Origin: Streptomyces sp. DvalAA-43
GTDB taxonomy: Bacteria > Actinomycetota > Actinomycetes > Streptomycetales > Streptomycetaceae
Assembly: GCF_900091725.1 (NCBI RefSeq)
Contig: NZ_FMBW01000087.1
Span: forward strand, 248,001 to 312,000
Direction of reading: 5' to 3'
Length of the DNA stretch: 64,000 nt
Part shown: positions 26,461-35,211 of the stretch, piece by piece
How the letters are laid out: each line of letters opens with the position of its first letter
Position numbering within the stretch: position 1 is the first letter of the stretch
The notes under the pieces: generated by a model
What the model saw: only the letters and a program-made list of their open reading frames with translations
Database searches by the model: none
What the model was told of the DNA's origin: nothing
Made by a program: the position numbers and the translations under genes

Positions 26461-26967
26461 ATGAAGAGTATCGATCACCCCTACTTCGGCCACCTTGAGG
26501 TTCCGCCGGTGGACGAGACGGAAGTCATCTGGGAAGGCACAGCCACACTGGGAAGCAGCGAGGTCGAAATCCGGCTGTGGGCCGACCCCAACCGCGGGCT
26601 GGACACGGGAGAACTGGATGCGTTCGCGACGCGCCTGACCCACCTGCCGGTCCTGGACACCGCGGCTCGCGCGGCGATCCGTGAGGAACTACATCAGGAT
26701 CGCTACTTCATCGACCACCACGTCGACGAACTCGACGAGGCCGAAGTGATCAAGCGCCTCACCCGGGAAGCGAACGGCGAACCGATCAGCGTCGACGCGT
26801 TCACCGCCGCCATGCACCCCGTCCGGATCGGCCTGTGGCACCCGACCGGAGAGGCCGAGACCCGGATCGTCATGGACTACACGATCGACGCCGTGACCAG
26901 CGACGAACTCCTTGCCGTCAAGGTGACCCGCGACGGGACCGTGGCATCCGTCGACTGGGAAAGCTGA
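26461..26967 (+). CDS. DUF2004-family protein (possible immunity-type protein)
   Basis: This 168-residue acidic cytoplasmic protein starts MKSIDHPYFGHLEVPPVDE. It resembles the DUF2004 family: an early YFG strand motif, a two-domain layout, and the mid-protein helix DRYFIDHHVDELDE, comparable to the YISHHLEEL element of family members. The second half (about 95-168) is an alpha/beta unit, AFTAAMHPVRIGLWHPTGEAETRIV. DUF2004 proteins often occur among immunity genes of polymorphic toxins (inference from neighbourhood habits). Either ATG 26449 or 26461 could be the start. The last 78 codons and downstream DNA are duplicated at 35.4 kb. Confidence 0.7.
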   Translation: MKSIDHPYFGHLEVPPVDETEVIWEGTATLGSSEVEIRLWADPNRGLDTGELDAFATRLTHLPVLDTAARAAIREELHQDRYFIDHHVDELDEAEVIKRLTREANGEPISVDAFTAAMHPVRIGLWHPTGEAETRIVMDYTIDAVTSDELLAVKVTRDGTVASVDWES

Positions 26968-27131
26968 CAACGCCCAGCCCTGCCCCGGTGGTGGCGTGCC
27001 CCCTGCGGCACCGCACAGGGCACGGCACATCGACCCCGGGGATTCGGGTGATGCTCCGCAGCCTGGCCGCAGAACAGCAACTGATCCAGGACGCCGATAC
27101 CGAACAAAGAGCCCGCCCCCAGGCCGCACCG
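26734..27131. repeat. 398-bp direct repeat, left copy
   Basis: From 26734 to 27131 the sequence matches 35389-35786 with ten differences: eight substitutions and two compensating one-base indels, about 97.5 % identity. The left copy holds the last 78 codons of an intact DUF2004 gene plus 164 bp downstream. The copies are in direct orientation, 8,655 bp apart. Confidence 0.95.
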
Positions 27132-27248
27132 CAAAACGGCAGGCGTTGACACCCGACGGCCGTCTACGGGTGTCCCGCGGACTGGCTGGGTACGCCGAGG
27201 CAGAGAGATCCATGGCACACCGGCGGAACCTGCAATGAGACTGCGCAG

Positions 27249-27430
27249 ATGAGCGACTCCTGCCCCCCGCCTCTTCTGTGGGCGTCAGGTCCTGGACGAG
27301 ACGCCCGGCGCGTACGCCATCTACCCTGTCTGCTTCTGGGAGAACGACACCATCCAGTTGCGGTGGCCCACCGTGGATGGCGGGGCGAACAAGGTCTCCC
27401 TCATCCATCAACGACCTGGCCGACCACCCC
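27249..27430 (+). pseudogene. Frameshifted CPCC-family (cysteine-rich) protein remnant
   Basis: An ATG at 27249 begins MSDSCPPP in one frame. After about 12 codons the homology continues in another frame as VLDETPGAYAIYPVCFWEN, followed by QLRWPTVDGGANKVSLI. This is the diagnostic core of CPCC proteins (usually ...CPVCFWEDD...GGAN..SL). Besides the frameshift, the expected first Cys of the CPVC pair is Tyr, so a zinc-type site would be lost. Homology stops after SLI. CPCC proteins are common in toxin-immunity neighbourhoods, which fits the DUF2004 gene just upstream. Confidence 0.6.
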
Positions 27431-27892
27431 CAAGTGATCTTCCACTCCCAGTTCTGGCAGGTGGGCGCCCGCCGCACGTACGGCGTCTCCGGTACCGGCC
27501 TGGACTGGGAACTCGACTGGGCTGAGCCCTGGGAGCACCTGGTCGAAGAGTCCCGCACCTGGCCCCTGCTGGAAGCCTCCGAAGCTCCCGCCGGCGACAA
27601 CATCTTCGTCGCCCCCACCTGGATCGACGAGCGCTGCGACTTCGCGAACGACTGGAAACGGCCCGTGATCCTGTCATTCTCGATCGCCATGTACCGATCA
27701 CGGTCGACCCCGGTCGCTCCAAGAAACGGACGGGAAACAACGGAGAATGAAAGAGGCAACGGGCAACACCGCCGAACCCCGATTCTCCAGGCGCGCGTCG
27801 CGCCCGACTCACTTTCGGATGCGGACCGGAACGAAGCCGTCACGCCAGGTATTCGCCGTCGGGTTTCGTGTCGACCGGTGATCGCCGGATGA
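27409..27892 (+). pseudogene. Probable gene remnant of unknown family
   Basis: A continuous frame with coding-like content reads INDLADHPQVIFHSQFWQVG, TGLDWELDWAEPWEHLVEES and APTWIDERCDFANDWKRP. It has no start codon of its own at the right place and runs into the CPCC remnant. After about 27700 the residues become basic and non-coding-like. I interpret it as a fragment of an acidic, Trp-rich immunity-like gene truncated at its 5' end. The family is unknown. Confidence 0.35.
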
Positions 27893-27947
27893 CGGCTCCC
27901 GCGAGGGCGGACGGCTCTCGCGGTCACTGTTCAAGGGGAGGTTGATG

Positions 27948-29201
27948 ATGAGCACGACTTTACGTTTTGGCCCGGAACTTCGCCGTTTACGAGTAGAAGC
28001 GGGGCTGACTCTGACTGAGTTCTCCGTGGCGCTCCACTACGACAAGGGGCACATAAGCAAGGTCGAGCGCGGGGAGCGTTCCGCGTCCCCCGAGCTAGCC
28101 CGGCGGTGCGACGCCTTCCTCGGCGCGGACGGCGAGCTGCAGCGCCTGGTCACCCGACCCGAGACGGACTCGGACTCGGGCACCGCCGAATCCCCCGCCG
28201 GTCCGAGCCGCTGGCTCGTCGGGCTCCGGGCGGTCCTCTCGGCGGGTACGGGAGCGCTGATCGACCTCGGCCTGAAACTCGGCAGCCAGGCGCTGTCCTC
28301 CGCCGACGACCCCCTCCTGCCCTCCTTCCGCATGCAGTTCGACCAGCTGCGGAAGCTCGGTCAGTCCACCGCACCCACGGTCCTGCTGCCCCTGCTGGAG
28401 ACGCAGACGCGCATGATCGCCGGGCTGGCCGCCGACGCCCGGTCCGTTTCTCGGGCCCCTGCGCTCCCGCTCGCCTCGCGGTTCGCGGAGTTCACCCGCT
28501 GGATGGCCCAGGAGGCCGGGGACAGCGACGCGGCACTCGGCTGGACGGGCGAGGCCGCCGAACTGGCGCGCGCCGGGGGTGACCCGTACCTCGGTTCCTA
28601 CGCACTGGTGCGACGCGCCCTGGTCACAATGTACGGCGGGGACGCCGCTGGCACCGTCGCCCTGGCCCGCCGCGCCCAGAGCAGCGAACTCCCGCCGCGC
28701 ATCCGGGGACTCGCGGCCCAGCGGGAGGCCCAGGGGCACGCGCTCGTCGGCAACGAAGTCGACTGCCTCCGCAGCCTCGACAGGGCGCGGGAACTGCTTG
28801 CCGGCGACGACGCCCGCAATGGCGCCGAGCCCGTGATCGGCACCTCCCATGTGAGCGATCCGGCGGCGATGTCGACCGGCTGGTGCCTGCTTGACCTCGG
28901 CCGCCCCAAGGCCGCCGCCGAGGTACTCGACCGGGAGTACCGCCGCCTCCCGCCGCACGCGCTGCGTACCCGCGCCCGGTACGGCTTCCGCCGGTCCTTG
29001 GCTCATGCCGCCTCCGGGGAGGTCGAGCACGCGTGCGCGATCGCCGGGGATCTTCTGGGAGTGATGCCGGCCGTGCCCTCGGCGACGTTGAACAGCGACG
29101 TCCGGCGTCTCGCACGGGAACTCTCCCGGTTCCGGAGCAGCCGCGCCGTACGTGATCTGCAGCCCGCGCTGGCACGCGTACTCGCCCCCGCGCACGGCTG
29201 A
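27948..29201 (+). CDS. XRE-family HTH regulator with TPR-like C-terminal region
   Basis: This 417-residue protein has an N-terminal lambda-repressor-like HTH (about 5-60: GPELRRLRVEAGLTLTEFSV, then HYDKGHISKVERGERSASPELARRCDAF) followed by about 330 residues of helical repeats typical of streptomycete XRE regulators (FTRWMAQEAGDSDAALGWTGEAAELARAGGD, LVRRALVTMYGGDAAGTVALA). Three possible starts are crowded here (27942 TTG, 27945 and 27948 ATG). GGGGAGG at 27935-27941 fits ATG 27948. It precedes the TIR operon on the same strand by 308 bp and may control it (inference). Confidence 0.88.
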   Translation: MSTTLRFGPELRRLRVEAGLTLTEFSVALHYDKGHISKVERGERSASPELARRCDAFLGADGELQRLVTRPETDSDSGTAESPAGPSRWLVGLRAVLSAGTGALIDLGLKLGSQALSSADDPLLPSFRMQFDQLRKLGQSTAPTVLLPLLETQTRMIAGLAADARSVSRAPALPLASRFAEFTRWMAQEAGDSDAALGWTGEAAELARAGGDPYLGSYALVRRALVTMYGGDAAGTVALARRAQSSELPPRIRGLAAQREAQGHALVGNEVDCLRSLDRARELLAGDDARNGAEPVIGTSHVSDPAAMSTGWCLLDLGRPKAAAEVLDREYRRLPPHALRTRARYGFRRSLAHAASGEVEHACAIAGDLLGVMPAVPSATLNSDVRRLARELSRFRSSRAVRDLQPALARVLAPAHG

Positions 29202-29509
29202 CAGCCCCTCCACGACCGACAGACTAGAGCCGCCCGGCTCGCCGGACTACCCGGCCCCTCCGCCCTCCGGATCCCACGATCCCCGGCGGAACCCTCTGAT
29301 CACCGCTCGACGCGTCGCATCGCGCCCCCGGCTTCTTCGGGCTGCCCGCGACCAGTGACACACCAGGCGGCGCCCCTCCATCCGCACGCCCTCCCGTGGA
29401 TGCGCCATGCCGTCCACACGGTCGGGACCTCATGGCCCGGGCGGACCGGAGCCCCGGTCCACAGCCCCGTGCCCGTTCACCCCGTCTTCCTTTCACGAAG
29501 GGAACCTTC
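29202..29509. other. Spacer upstream of the TIR operon
   Basis: This 308-bp gap has no supported gene. It presumably contains the promoter of the three-gene TIR operon. I could not pick a convincing -10/-35 pair, and no dyad stands out. GAAGGGAA at 29498-29503 is the ribosome site of the TIR gene. Confidence 0.45.
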
Positions 29510-30301
29510 ATGCCCGACGTCTTCGTCAACTACCGCACAGGCGACGAGGAGTCCGCAGCGACCATGATCGCTCGGGAACTCGCCCGTCGGTTCGGCGACG
29601 AGCGGATCTTCTTCGCCAGCAACTCGATCGAGCCCGGACGCCGTTTCCCGGTGGAACTGGTCAGGGCGGTGGAGGAATGCGAGGCTCTCCTCGCCGTGAT
29701 CGGCCCGCGCTGGGCAGAGGTACGGGGGGCCGACGGCCGCCCCGCCCTCGAAGCCGAGCAGGACTGGACCCGTCGCGAGATCCAGACCGCGCTCGACCGC
29801 GGGGTCCTGGTGATCCCCGTGCTCGTCGGAAAGGCCACGAGGATCGACCGCTCCGTCCTTCCGGACGATCTGCTGGAGCTGGCGGACTGCCAGTACAGGC
29901 GGTTCGACCACCGCAACGCCGAATCGGACCTGACGGCGCTCGGCGACACCCTCGCCCGGCTCCTGCCCGAGCTGGGTGCGGTGGACCGCGACGCCCGTGC
30001 GGCGCGGGAGCGGGCGGAGGCGAAGTCCCGCAAGAAATCGGCCAAGGATGCCAGGCACACCAGGATGCGGACGCGCGACGTCGAACAGCGCGTGCGCGGC
30101 ATCGGAAACCTCAACGGAGATCTGTCCGGCACCTTCGTCAACGAACCGCAGGGGCCCGTGAACACCGGTGGGGGGCACCAGTACAACGCTCCCCACTTCG
30201 AGGGCGACAACACCGGGGTCCAGTTCACCGCGGGCGACAACAGCGGTACGGTCCACCAACGCTTCGAGCGCGAGCGTCGGCGCTCGGACGACGGACGATG
30301 A
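29510..30301 (+). CDS. TIR-domain protein with C-terminal NxPxGPVN-type motif
   Basis: This 263-residue protein has a TIR domain at residues 1-150: VFVNYRTGDEE, the BB-loop-like FFASNSIEPGRRF, LLAVIGPRW, and DWTRREIQTALDRGVLVIPVLV. In the last motif Glu90 aligns with the catalytic Glu of SARM1-type NADases (family knowledge). A basic/helical linker (155-200) is followed by NEPQGPVNTGGGHQY (211-225) and GDNTGVQFTAGDNSGTVHQ (232-250), a Gly/Asn-rich tail reminiscent of prion-like signalling motifs. The next protein begins with nearly the same 15-residue motif, so the tails probably assemble together. It likely acts as the NAD-cleaving effector. The start ATG 29510 has GAAGGGAA. The stop overlaps the next start (ATGA). 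Confidence 0.88.
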   Translation: MPDVFVNYRTGDEESAATMIARELARRFGDERIFFASNSIEPGRRFPVELVRAVEECEALLAVIGPRWAEVRGADGRPALEAEQDWTRREIQTALDRGVLVIPVLVGKATRIDRSVLPDDLLELADCQYRRFDHRNAESDLTALGDTLARLLPELGAVDRDARAARERAEAKSRKKSAKDARHTRMRTRDVEQRVRGIGNLNGDLSGTFVNEPQGPVNTGGGHQYNAPHFEGDNTGVQFTAGDNSGTVHQRFERERRRSDDGR

Positions 30302-32289
30302 CCGAGCAGGACCGCGTCACCGTCAACGATCCGCGTGGCCCGGTGAACAACGGCGAGGGGCACCAGTACGTCTTCTACGGCGTCGGCGCGGACTGGATGA
30401 TCCGCAAAGGAGTCGAGTCCCTCCGGATCCCCCGCGAGGACCGGGTGCGCCTGGCCGACCGGTTCGTTCGGCCGGTGGGCTATCGCATCGCCGCCGGCTG
30501 CCTGGAGAAGCCCGGATCGGTGGTGCTGCTGGAGGCTGCGCCCGGCAGCGGCCGGCGCGCCGCAGCGATCATGCTGCTGCACGAGCTCGGTGAGGACGCA
30601 GGCGCTGAAGAGGAGCAGGAGGAGGACCGGTTCGAGGAGCTTCCCGCCACGGACAAGGACAAGGCCACTCTCGCCCCCGACGAGGGGGACCGCTTCCTCC
30701 TCGACCTCTCCGGGATCGCCGACGAGGAGGCGTATGCCAAGGCCCAGCGCCTCCTGGTCGTGCGCCGGTCACAGGTCCAGGAGGCGGGGGCCCACATGGT
30801 GGTCGTCCTGCCGTCGGGCATGGAGCACGCCCACGCGCCGGAGCTCGAACCGCACACGGTGGCGCTGGGGCGCCCTCGGGGGATCGCCGTCGTCACCCGG
30901 TACCTCCGTATGGACCGGATGGCCTTCCACTCCACGGACCTGGGGAGCTACGACCTCCAGCGCCTGTGCGAACGCTCCCCCATGCGGGAACTGGCGCGGC
31001 TCGCGGGGCTGGTGAGGTCTGCTCGCGACAGCGGCCGGTTCGGCGTCGACTTCGCGGGATGGCTCGACCAGGCGATGCACGCGGTGACCGACCGTGTCGG
31101 TGAGGTGGGCCGGCAGGTGGCCACGGTCCGCACCGCGCCCGAGCGGGCCCTGCTGCTCGCGGCGGCAGTGTTCGAGGAGGCCCGCGCCGACACCGTCTAC
31201 GAGGCATGGCACGGCTTGATGAGGACGGTGAGGCACGAGGAAGAGACGACAACCGAGCTCGCACGGACGGATTTCGGGGAGCGATTGGCGACGCTCGGGA
31301 TCGAGCGGGACCTGGAAGGGCGGCTCCACTTCGGGCGGCTGGCCTACGCCGACGCGGTACGGACGTACTTCTGGGCGAACTTCCCCGGGACACGCGACGA
31401 CCTCAGGAATTGGATCGGCCATGCCGCCGGGCTCCGCGGTCTGACCACCGACGACCGGGTGAACGTCGTCATCCGCTTCGGCGAGCGGTCCCTGGCTGTC
31501 GGGCGGCCCGACCACATCTTCGACCTTGTGGTCCGCTGGGCGGACCACGCGACCGGGGCGTCCTGTGACCCACGAGCCGTGGCGGCCCTCGAACTCGGTC
31601 TCAGCCACGAGAGGTTCGGAGGATGGTTCCGCAGACGGATGTACGAGTGCGCGAGGTCCGGCCCCTTGTCGGACGGTCTCGTTCGCGTCCTGACCGCTGC
31701 CTGCCTCCAGAGCCTTGGCGCGACGCACCCGGAACAGGCAATGGTGCGGCTCCATCACCTAGCCGTACGGAAGGGGGAGGCGGCACGCGGGGCCCGGGAA
31801 GTACTTCTCGACCTCGCCGGCCGCGACCGTCGGCACTACCGGCTACTGATCGACCGCCTGCGGGACCGGACGCGTCGGGAGCCGCGCGGGGCTGAGCTCC
31901 ATCTCCGGCTGCTCGCTGAACTGTTGAGGAGCAACCGGGCACCGGAGCCGCCGCCGTGGCCGGACCTGTTCCTGGGCTGGGAGACGGTTTTCTCCCAGCC
32001 GCCGACGGAGCTCTGGAACCCGCTGGTGAGTAGTTGGCTGAACGCCGCGGTGGGCGACAGTAAACGGGAGATGGCGCTGGGCGTGATGGTCGGGGCGACA
32101 CACGGCCGCACGGCCGCTCTGCACCGCCTCTACGCCATCGCCTGCGGCTGGGCGGGACCCAGGCACCACCCGCCCCGGGCGGCCGTCGCCGCCCTCTTCT
32201 GGCAGCACATCGACAACGCGCAGTACGTCCGCACGGAGAGTGCGAAGCGTGCGGGCACCGGACCACGGACCACGGAAGAGGCACGATGA
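30298..32289 (+). CDS. NLR-like NTPase-type protein with N-terminal NxPxGPVN motif and degenerate P-loop
   Basis: I do not recognise a named family for this 663-residue protein. Residues 10-24, NDPRGPVNNGEGHQY, match the TIR protein's C-terminal motif at 11 of 15 positions. A nucleotide-binding-like core follows: VVLLEAAPGSGRRAA (76-90) is a Walker-A position with GSGRR instead of GSGKT, and RFLLDLSGIADEE (132-144) is a Walker-B-like strand. The remainder (about 250-660) is mostly helical and could be a winged-helix plus repeat sensor region, as in STAND/NLR proteins. It likely senses a trigger and nucleates the TIR effector. It overlaps neighbouring genes at both ends by 4 bp (ATGA), indicating a fixed stoichiometry. 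Confidence 0.72.
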   Translation: MTEQDRVTVNDPRGPVNNGEGHQYVFYGVGADWMIRKGVESLRIPREDRVRLADRFVRPVGYRIAAGCLEKPGSVVLLEAAPGSGRRAAAIMLLHELGEDAGAEEEQEEDRFEELPATDKDKATLAPDEGDRFLLDLSGIADEEAYAKAQRLLVVRRSQVQEAGAHMVVVLPSGMEHAHAPELEPHTVALGRPRGIAVVTRYLRMDRMAFHSTDLGSYDLQRLCERSPMRELARLAGLVRSARDSGRFGVDFAGWLDQAMHAVTDRVGEVGRQVATVRTAPERALLLAAAVFEEARADTVYEAWHGLMRTVRHEEETTTELARTDFGERLATLGIERDLEGRLHFGRLAYADAVRTYFWANFPGTRDDLRNWIGHAAGLRGLTTDDRVNVVIRFGERSLAVGRPDHIFDLVVRWADHATGASCDPRAVAALELGLSHERFGGWFRRRMYECARSGPLSDGLVRVLTAACLQSLGATHPEQAMVRLHHLAVRKGEAARGAREVLLDLAGRDRRHYRLLIDRLRDRTRREPRGAELHLRLLAELLRSNRAPEPPPWPDLFLGWETVFSQPPTELWNPLVSSWLNAAVGDSKREMALGVMVGATHGRTAALHRLYAIACGWAGPRHHPPRAAVAALFWQHIDNAQYVRTESAKRAGTGPRTTEEAR

Positions 32290-33632
32290 AACACCGCTTT
32301 CCCAGCCTGCTGTTCGTCGCTCTCTGCGGCCTCGCACCGGCTGCGCTCGGAAACCTCCTGCACTGGTCGGCGTGGCTGTGGGGCTTCATGTCCATGGTCA
32401 CATCCTCGGGCTCCCTGCTGCTCGTGATGACGGTCCTCAGCGGTGGCCGCGCGTCGGCCGATCCGTACGAGCCCGAGGAAGCTGAGCCGCCCGCGGCGCC
32501 GACGGAGCAGCCGTACCAGGAGACTCGGGTGGTCGACGCGGCGCTGCCGAGCGCAACGGACGGCTACGACTTCCTCTTCTCCGCCACCGTGTGGTGGAGG
32601 CCGGCCCCCGACCACGCCGACTGGTCCGACGGCGCCTCCCCAGCCCTCGCTGTTTCCTCGGTCGTCAGCCGGGCCCTGCAGGTCGTCCGCCACGAGGAGC
32701 CCGGCCGGGCGAGCTTCGCACGGTATCTCCTGGAAGGGGAGCTGGGCGCCCCGCTCCCGGACCGGAGCGGACGGGTGAAGGCCCTGGCGGCCGATGTGAC
32801 ACTGACCCTCTCCCCCGCCGACCGCGAGCGCCTGCGGAAATTGAACGACCTTCGCAAGGACGAGGAGCTCTGGGAGTACGAGCGTCAGCACGAGCGCAAC
32901 AAGCGGGGCTACCTCGGTGACGACGTGCTCAAGAGCACGGGCAGCGCCGTGGTGTGGTGGCTGGCCCGTCACGAGGACGACATCGAGAAGGCAGTCGACA
33001 TGATCGGTCCGCTCGCCCAGATCTCGGCGGCGGCCAAGAACGAGGAGGTGCCCGAGATCTTCCGGCACCTGCTCGTCCCGCCCGTGGACGCGCGGACCGA
33101 AGCAACCGTCGGAGGCCCGCTGTGGGACGGACACGCCCAGGGAGGAGGGACGTTCGACCGCGAGGAGGAAGTGGGGGTTTCGGATCGGCTGCTCCTGCTG
33201 CTGGCGGCGGTGGGCCTGAAGCCGGACATGGATGAGTACACGGTGTTCGTGCACCGTGTGGTGCGGAGCCTGGAGGCGGCCGGGCTGGACGAGGCCGCCG
33301 AGGAGATCAGGCGGACCCTTCTCCCGGCGCCCGACGAGGGGCCGGGGGGTGAGCCTCCGAGCGAGGGGGACACCACCGGGCCCTGGTCGCCGCGCTTCCG
33401 AGCCCCCGAGGGCGCGCCGTTCACCGACGCGGCCGCGGACACGGATGCCGACCCGGATGCATTCACGCCGGGGTCCGCGGAGAGCAGCGCAGGCGAACGG
33501 AACCAAGACCGGCAGGAGACGAGCGAGGACAACATGACGCCTCCCTACTTCTGGGACACCTCGCACAGCCCGCACCGGCCCGCTGCACCTCGCGCACAGG
33601 ACGAGGACGACGAAGACGAAGACAGGAGCTGA
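32286..33632 (+). CDS. Two-helix membrane protein of the TIR operon, function unknown
   Basis: The 448-residue protein has two N-terminal membrane helices (about 7-24 and 28-50, LLFVALCGLAPAALG and WGFMSMVTSSGSLLLVMTV). A large cytoplasmic part follows, beginning DGYDFLFSATVWWRP and including a helical segment with LSPADRERLRKLNDLRKDEELWEYERQHERN, perhaps an SPFH-like domain with coiled coil. The last 100 residues are Asp/Glu/Pro-rich and likely disordered. The start overlaps the NTPase-like gene stop (ATGA 32286), so it belongs to the same unit. A membrane partner suggests the system monitors or acts at the envelope, but no catalytic motif is visible. Confidence 0.65.
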   Translation: MKHRFPSLLFVALCGLAPAALGNLLHWSAWLWGFMSMVTSSGSLLLVMTVLSGGRASADPYEPEEAEPPAAPTEQPYQETRVVDAALPSATDGYDFLFSATVWWRPAPDHADWSDGASPALAVSSVVSRALQVVRHEEPGRASFARYLLEGELGAPLPDRSGRVKALAADVTLTLSPADRERLRKLNDLRKDEELWEYERQHERNKRGYLGDDVLKSTGSAVVWWLARHEDDIEKAVDMIGPLAQISAAAKNEEVPEIFRHLLVPPVDARTEATVGGPLWDGHAQGGGTFDREEEVGVSDRLLLLLAAVGLKPDMDEYTVFVHRVVRSLEAAGLDEAAEEIRRTLLPAPDEGPGGEPPSEGDTTGPWSPRFRAPEGAPFTDAAADTDADPDAFTPGSAESSAGERNQDRQETSEDNMTPPYFWDTSHSPHRPAAPRAQDEDDEDEDRS

Positions 33633-33792
33633 TCCGGTAGACGGTCGGTCCTCCGGGGCTCCCCCTTCACTGCACATCGCGGCGGGGGAGCCTTTCCTGT
33701 CCCGGGACCTGCGCACGAGCAGGCTCAGGACCGCCAACGCTGCACGACAGCGCGGCCTTACCGACTCCCCTACCTCACCTGTCATCCGCCAC

Positions 33793-35211
33793 TCACAGCG
33801 GCCAGGCGGTCAGCAAATCGCCGGGGCCGTAGGTGGCGTCGAGCCCCGGACAGTCGACTCCACTACGCGAAACCGCCACGACTGGAACTGGTTCGTCGGT
33901 GAGGGCAGCTCGGTGCCGATGCAGAGCGGCCAAGTCATGCCGGTCGAAGGGCGACTGCTCCAGCCACTTGATGGAGCCGACGAAGAACAGCTCCTTGGCG
34001 ATGGGGGCGCGGTCGGCCCCGACGATATCGATCTCGATGTCGTTGGTGCGGGTCCAGTAACCGCCCACTGCGGGGGCCGCGGGCAGCTGGTCGTCGGGCA
34101 GCATCCGCGCCAGGGCCTCACGAACAAGAGGCTCGACGGCCCGACCACGCCAGCTGGTCCAGTTCTCCCGGATGCGCGCCAAGGTCAGATCGCCCCGCCC
34201 TCGCTCGATCTCCTCCATCGACGGGCCGAGCAGGTGCAGCCAGAACCGCAGGTACGGATCTGTCACCCGATAGCGGCGGTCCTTGGACGGGCGCAGCGAT
34301 ACAGGCAACTCGCCGACGACGATCCGTTTGTCCGTAAGCAGCTCCAGAGCTCGCTGCAGCGGCGTGGCCCCGATCCCGCCGGCTGCATGGGCGATATTGG
34401 TGAAGGTCCGCTCGCCACTCCCGATGGCCGTCAGTACCTTGCGCGCCTGTACCTGCGGAGGGAATTCGGCGGCCAGCGAACGCTCGGCCGACACCAGCAG
34501 GGCCGAGACCGGATCGCTCAGCGCCTCGCCGAGGAAGTCCCACAGCCCTGCGCCGCGCGGCCACTCCGCGCAGATCAGCGGCAGCCCGCCGGTGACCAGT
34601 GCGGCGTCGACGGCTTCCGCCGGATCCAGCCCAAGCATCTGCCCCACCTCAGCGGGGTTGAGCGGCCCCAGCACCATCTCCCGGCCGCGCTGATGGAAGG
34701 GGCGTCCGTAGCTGTTCAGTGCCTCCATCATCGACAGATCGGAGCCGATGAGGACCAGCAGCACCGGCTTGGTCTCCAGCACCCGGTCCCAGGCCCGTTG
34801 CAGCATCCCTTCGAAGGCGCCGTCAATATCCATCAGGTACGGCACTTCATCGATGATCAGAACGCTCGCCCGGTCGGCAGGCAGCGCCGCGGCCAGCACA
34901 TCGAACGCGGCATCCCAGTTCTCCGGCCGCGCGGCGGCCACCAGCCCCGCCAACGGCAGCGTCGACACTTGGGCGTCCCTGGCCAGCCGTGCCAGATCAT
35001 CCCTAGGGGATGCACCAGTCGCAGCGAAGAACAGGAAAGGGGCTCCGGAGCGCTCCGCAAACCGCTCGACCAGCCGCGACTTGCCCACCCGGCGCCGCCC
35101 ACGCAACATCACGCACCGACCGGGCCGCTCCCCGCCGATCCCTGCCGCGACCTTCTGCAGCTCTCGCTCCAACGTCGCCAGCTCCTGGCGACGTCCTACA
35201 AAATTCACCAT
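33793..35211 (-). CDS. AAA ATPase with DUF234 nuclease-like C-terminal domain
   Basis: The 472-residue protein is of the archaeal-type ATPase plus DUF234 class. The N-terminal P-loop domain has Walker A GRRRVGKS (Lys44) and Walker B SVLIIDEVPYL (Asp121, Glu122), then a sensor region LVLIGSDLSMMEAL. A winged-helix part (about 300-370, YRVTDPYLRFWLHLL) precedes a C-terminal domain with TRTNDIEIDIVG and KELFFVGSIKW, resembling the D...ExK pattern of the restriction-endonuclease-like DUF234 domain. These proteins are abundant in accessory DNA and archaea, with poorly known function. It is convergent to the TIR operon. ATG 35211 is chosen, with GGAGG ten bases upstream. An ATG at 35232 is possible. 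Confidence 0.85.
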   Translation of the reverse strand: MVNFVGRRQELATLERELQKVAAGIGGERPGRCVMLRGRRRVGKSRLVERFAERSGAPFLFFAATGASPRDDLARLARDAQVSTLPLAGLVAAARPENWDAAFDVLAAALPADRASVLIIDEVPYLMDIDGAFEGMLQRAWDRVLETKPVLLVLIGSDLSMMEALNSYGRPFHQRGREMVLGPLNPAEVGQMLGLDPAEAVDAALVTGGLPLICAEWPRGAGLWDFLGEALSDPVSALLVSAERSLAAEFPPQVQARKVLTAIGSGERTFTNIAHAAGGIGATPLQRALELLTDKRIVVGELPVSLRPSKDRRYRVTDPYLRFWLHLLGPSMEEIERGRGDLTLARIRENWTSWRGRAVEPLVREALARMLPDDQLPAAPAVGGYWTRTNDIEIDIVGADRAPIAKELFFVGSIKWLEQSPFDRHDLAALHRHRAALTDEPVPVVAVSRSGVDCPGLDATYGPGDLLTAWPL

